Assembly (NCBI GenBank): GCA_029207755.1
Contig: JARCOQ010000227.1
Span: forward strand, 1 to 64,000
Length of the DNA: 64,000 nt
From: Chamaea fasciata
Taxonomy: Eukaryota > Chordata > Aves > Passeriformes > Sylviidae
Reading direction: 5' to 3'
Both the position numbers and the translations under genes were made by a program. Below, one piece after another: positions 60,758 through 64,000 of the stretch; position 1 is the first letter of the stretch; each line of letters starts with the position of its first letter. The notes below the pieces were generated by a model. That model did no database searches. It was not told where the DNA came from and saw nothing but the letters and a program-made list of their open reading frames with translations.

Positions 60758-63700
60758 GCAGAGATCCTTTTCCATACCTTTTGGGGAACTTCCCTCTGCT
60801 GGTCTCCCAGGTCAGGCCATTTCCCAAGGTTCCTTCCCAAAGTGAGGAGTAGCCCATGGCCTCCACTCTCCACTGGAACCAAAGGAAGCACAGAGCTTGC
60901 TGTTGTGGGAGAAGAGCTTCTCTTTCCTTTCCCTTTGGGGCAGGTTGGTATGTTCTCATTTGATAAAGGGAGGTTTAAACTCTGGAGGTGTTGCATTTCA
61001 AACTGCTCCAGCCTCGAGCTCTAGTGTGGGTATCCTTGGACAAAAGGCCTCCCTGTGTGAGCTCCCAGTGGGCTGGTTCAGTAAGGAAGTTGATATTTCA
61101 GGCTTGTGACTGCTGAAAGCAGTTGGTGTCTGGAGGTGTCCGGAGCTGAGAGCGACTACTTTTCTCGCCTGGCTGCAGAAAAGGTAGTTGGAAAGTGGGG
61201 ATTGCACTTGCAGAGATGGCAATCGGGTGTTTTCCAAGAAATGGGCTGGCAGGGAGGCAGGTCTTGTGCTCAACTGGCTGTGTGTTTGTTTTGGTGGTGG
61301 GGAGATGTTGTAATGAATCAGCCGAGACTCCATATCCTTCATGCAGATAAAGCCAATTCTTTATTCACATCGCTTCTTTTGTCCAGTTTTCAGGGACCTC
61401 ATGCACCACACCCGTTGGCGGGTAGTTTCCTTACTGCCTCATTTATTGGTCAGAAGGTCATTTGTGTGTATATGCTAAGTTTCAGGTTGTTTCCATTTTT
61501 CCTTGGTGGGTTCTGATGGAACAGAGCTAATATTTATGCAGATGCACTTGTTTTTCTCCCTAAGAATAGGCAGTTGTGTGAACAAACTTCTCTTTCTCTA
61601 AACAGTTTTCAACTGGGAACTTGCAAGCTATTGCTCGCTGCTTAGCTAAAGTAGCATGGCCTCATCCATATTCCATAAGACCTTTCTTTAATAACATTTT
61701 TTACCTGTCTGCAACAGGGAGAGTCACAGACACAGACACAGACACCAGCTGAAGCAACAGTGTCATTTACTATCATGCAGGAGTGCAAAGACAAATCAGA
61801 AAAGAAGGTGGTAAGCAATGCACCTTATCACTGGTACAAAAGGTTGCCTCTAGTGGTTAAGAAAGATACATCAGCAGACACCCTTTTTACTTTATCCTTC
61901 ATCCAGATCCACTCATCAGGTGGGGAAAGCTGTCCCAGCAAAGCTCGGGAAAGTCACTGCGAGGAACTAGGAAATCCTACACTGCCTCCCCCTTTCTTGG
62001 CCACCAGGCTTCTGACTGTACTGTGAGAGTAGCCCAGCTTTGACAGTGGTGAACGAGCAATCTGACAGACCTTCTGGGGCAGGAGATCTGATTTCCTTCT
62101 CCTCTTGGTTTTCTCCCTGAGCCTGTCCAGGGCTCAAGGAGGAACCAAGGCCAGATGTGGCCTTGTCTGGTTTCTTCATGCTGAAAGGTAAAGATGTGTT
62201 TCACCAATGAATGAATGCATAGATCCTAATGATAGTAACACTTGGTTAAGGAGCAGATCCATTGAAAGTTTGGTTGGAAGGGTCATCCAGAGGGCAGATT
62301 TAGCTCAGGGCCTGTTGTTCAGGCCTTAGTCCTTCAGTATTTTGTGGTGCAAATCAATGCCCTGGAAAGCTGGAAACAAATGAGTCCCTCTTGAGCACGT
62401 TTCAGAGCGGGAGCAGGATTAGCCCTGCAAGGCTGGGCTAGGGCCAAGAGCAGAGGGCCAGCAGGCTGCATTTGCCCAGAGGCAGCCGTCCAGACCAAGA
62501 AGGCCACTGGTGCCCAGGGCCTGAGGTGCCCGAGGCTGCCTCCCCGCTGTGCAGCTCTGCAGAGCCCGTGGAGCGCAGGGTCCCGGGCAGCCAGGGCGGC
62601 CTGGCTGCCTTGGAGCACGAGGAGTGTCCCAGAGAAGCTGCGGCCCTTTGCTTTTTAACTGTTGCTCAGAGTCTTGTCATTAGTCCACACTGTCTGACAT
62701 GTTTTCCTTTCCTCTGGCATATTGAAGAGAGCTTTTTGAGAAAAGTGGCTGATGTAGCTTCTGCTGCTGCTGGTGCTTTTGTCTGCAGGTCAGGGCAGGT
62801 GGTTTGAACCAAGGACGGAGTCCGCAGTTAACACTGCAGTTTTGCCAAGCCAAGAAAACCATTCACAACTGGGTGACCGATGCTGAGCAGCTTTGCTAGT
62901 TTTTGGAAAGTTATCACCTTAAAAAACCCAACAAATGTTCCTACATGAGGGTACCAGCAGTGTACCAAAGATCCCAACTTTTTCCACCTCTTTTCTGTGT
63001 CTTTGGTGTTTCTAAGTTCCCCATTCCCCAGCAGGAATGAAAGCATGTATGATAATGTGAGTGATTTGAGAGCTCTGTGTTGTGCCCTGCCACATCAGCG
63101 TTGATGACAGGCTGGACATGGACAGGTGTGTCGAGTTCAATTCATCCCAGTTCTGTGCCAACAGCAGCCCCAAGATGCCGAGAAGAACAAGGACGGTGGG
63201 TGGGTGTGCACGCACAGCCCTGTGGCCTGACTGCTGTGTGGGCAGAAGGTTCTCAACAGCAGTACATCTTCACTCCCCCAAGTGGGAAGAATATATCAGA
63301 TCTATATGAAATGAAAATATTTATGAAACTGCACTCAATGGTACATATTTATATGTATCATAGATGCAATTTATCAAATATAATGCTGCATATTCTATAT
63401 TTTGATATGCCATAATCAATAGAATATATCAAATATAGAGTTGATCTTTCCCTAAGCTATTGCCTGTGGGTCCTAGAGGCCATCTCCTAGTGTTACTACA
63501 TTTGTGCCTTCTGGTACTAGTTCTTACAGCAGCAACTCCCCTGGGAGTTCCTCCAGGGAACTTCACAGCAAGGGCTTCCATCACTGTCGTGGCTGTGGGA
63601 ACTTGTTGCTTGCCATTTCTCCCCCAGAATCCTTGTGGATTCTGGAGCATGTCAGCACAGGTGTCCATGGCCCTTCCTTCATCGCCGGCCTGCAGCACTC

Positions 63701-64000
63701 ACAGCCCTGCGGCCTCCCCCTTGCTGCAGCTCGTTTGCAAAGTGCTGCCAAAGGCAGCGGAGCTGGCTCAGGATCCCTGTTGGCTCCTGGGCTCCAGGAT
63801 GACCTTCAGAGGGACACTTGGAGCACTTCCTGAAGAGCTGCCCATGGCATGGCGGGTGGATTTGTCCTCCCTGGGTGGCTCTGGTTGGAGCTGGATGCTT
63901 CGTGGAATCCCGGAGTTTTCTCAGCGGCCTTTGGAGCGAGTTCTCAGCCAAGGTGTGGCTCTGCTGCCATCCCAAATCTGCACCTGCCTTGCCCAGCCTG
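60758..64000. other. Unassigned DNA at the right edge
   Basis: Mixed-composition sequence with a short CAGACA microsatellite near 61725 and an A/T-rich stretch with repeated ATATTTATATG- and AATATATCAAATATA-like motifs at 63290-63440. Frames of up to 136 codons occur on both strands, with no recognised domain. Confidence 0.45.

Overview
This is vertebrate nuclear DNA, most likely from a bird and probably a songbird. I base that on repeat-choked, GC-rich introns around an MRPL52-like gene (a style known from the smallest avian microchromosomes), a TG...CA solo LTR with an ERVL-like 3' end, an HSF-like single-exon gene, and the absence of recognisable SINE or L1 elements. The species cannot be named from sequence alone. 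Most open frames in the window are chance frames in repeats; only one reading frame (the HSF-like gene) looks like an intact protein-coding gene.

Layout. 1-6655: about 45 copies of a 148-bp satellite with higher-order duplication, running off the left edge. 6656-7090: strongly diverged relatives of the satellite unit. 7091-9540: unassigned DNA. About 9540-10083: LTR-like sequence with a TATA box and AATAAA. 10084-10290: broken 3' piece of an HSF-like gene. 10630-11190: an 84-bp minisatellite. 11190-16985: AT-rich DNA with nothing recognised. 16990-28465 and 30069-38876: two copies of a large tandem segmental duplication. 39230-57740: AT-rich DNA without a recognisable gene. 57752-60760: poly(A), the 84-bp minisatellite again (now with an inverted block), the intact HSF-like gene on the minus strand and its (GGCTC)n leader, then poly(T). 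The rest is unassigned.

Each segmental duplication has a GC-rich half joined to an AT-rich half. The GC-rich half carries, from left to right, a 37-40-bp minisatellite, a doublet of CRE/GC-box/octamer promoter-like units, a 41-bp minisatellite, and minus-strand exons that I assemble into a mitochondrial ribosomal protein L52 (MRPL52)-like gene. These are followed by a CpG promoter, a ~220-bp tandem repeat carrying YY1-type sites, and finally the last two MRPL52-like exons. The exon order is permuted: the last exons lie upstream of the first. Copy 1 keeps exons 1-5 but has a one-base frame problem in a C tract. Copy 2 has lost the promoter and exons 1-4 through a ~3-kb deletion. A solo LTR with a 5-bp target duplication entered copy 1 after the duplication, and copy 2 preserves the empty site.

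The mix of satellite, amplified HSF-like pieces, gene-fragment duplications and LTRs fits a low-recombination chromosome such as the W or the germline-restricted chromosome of songbirds. That assignment is inference only.
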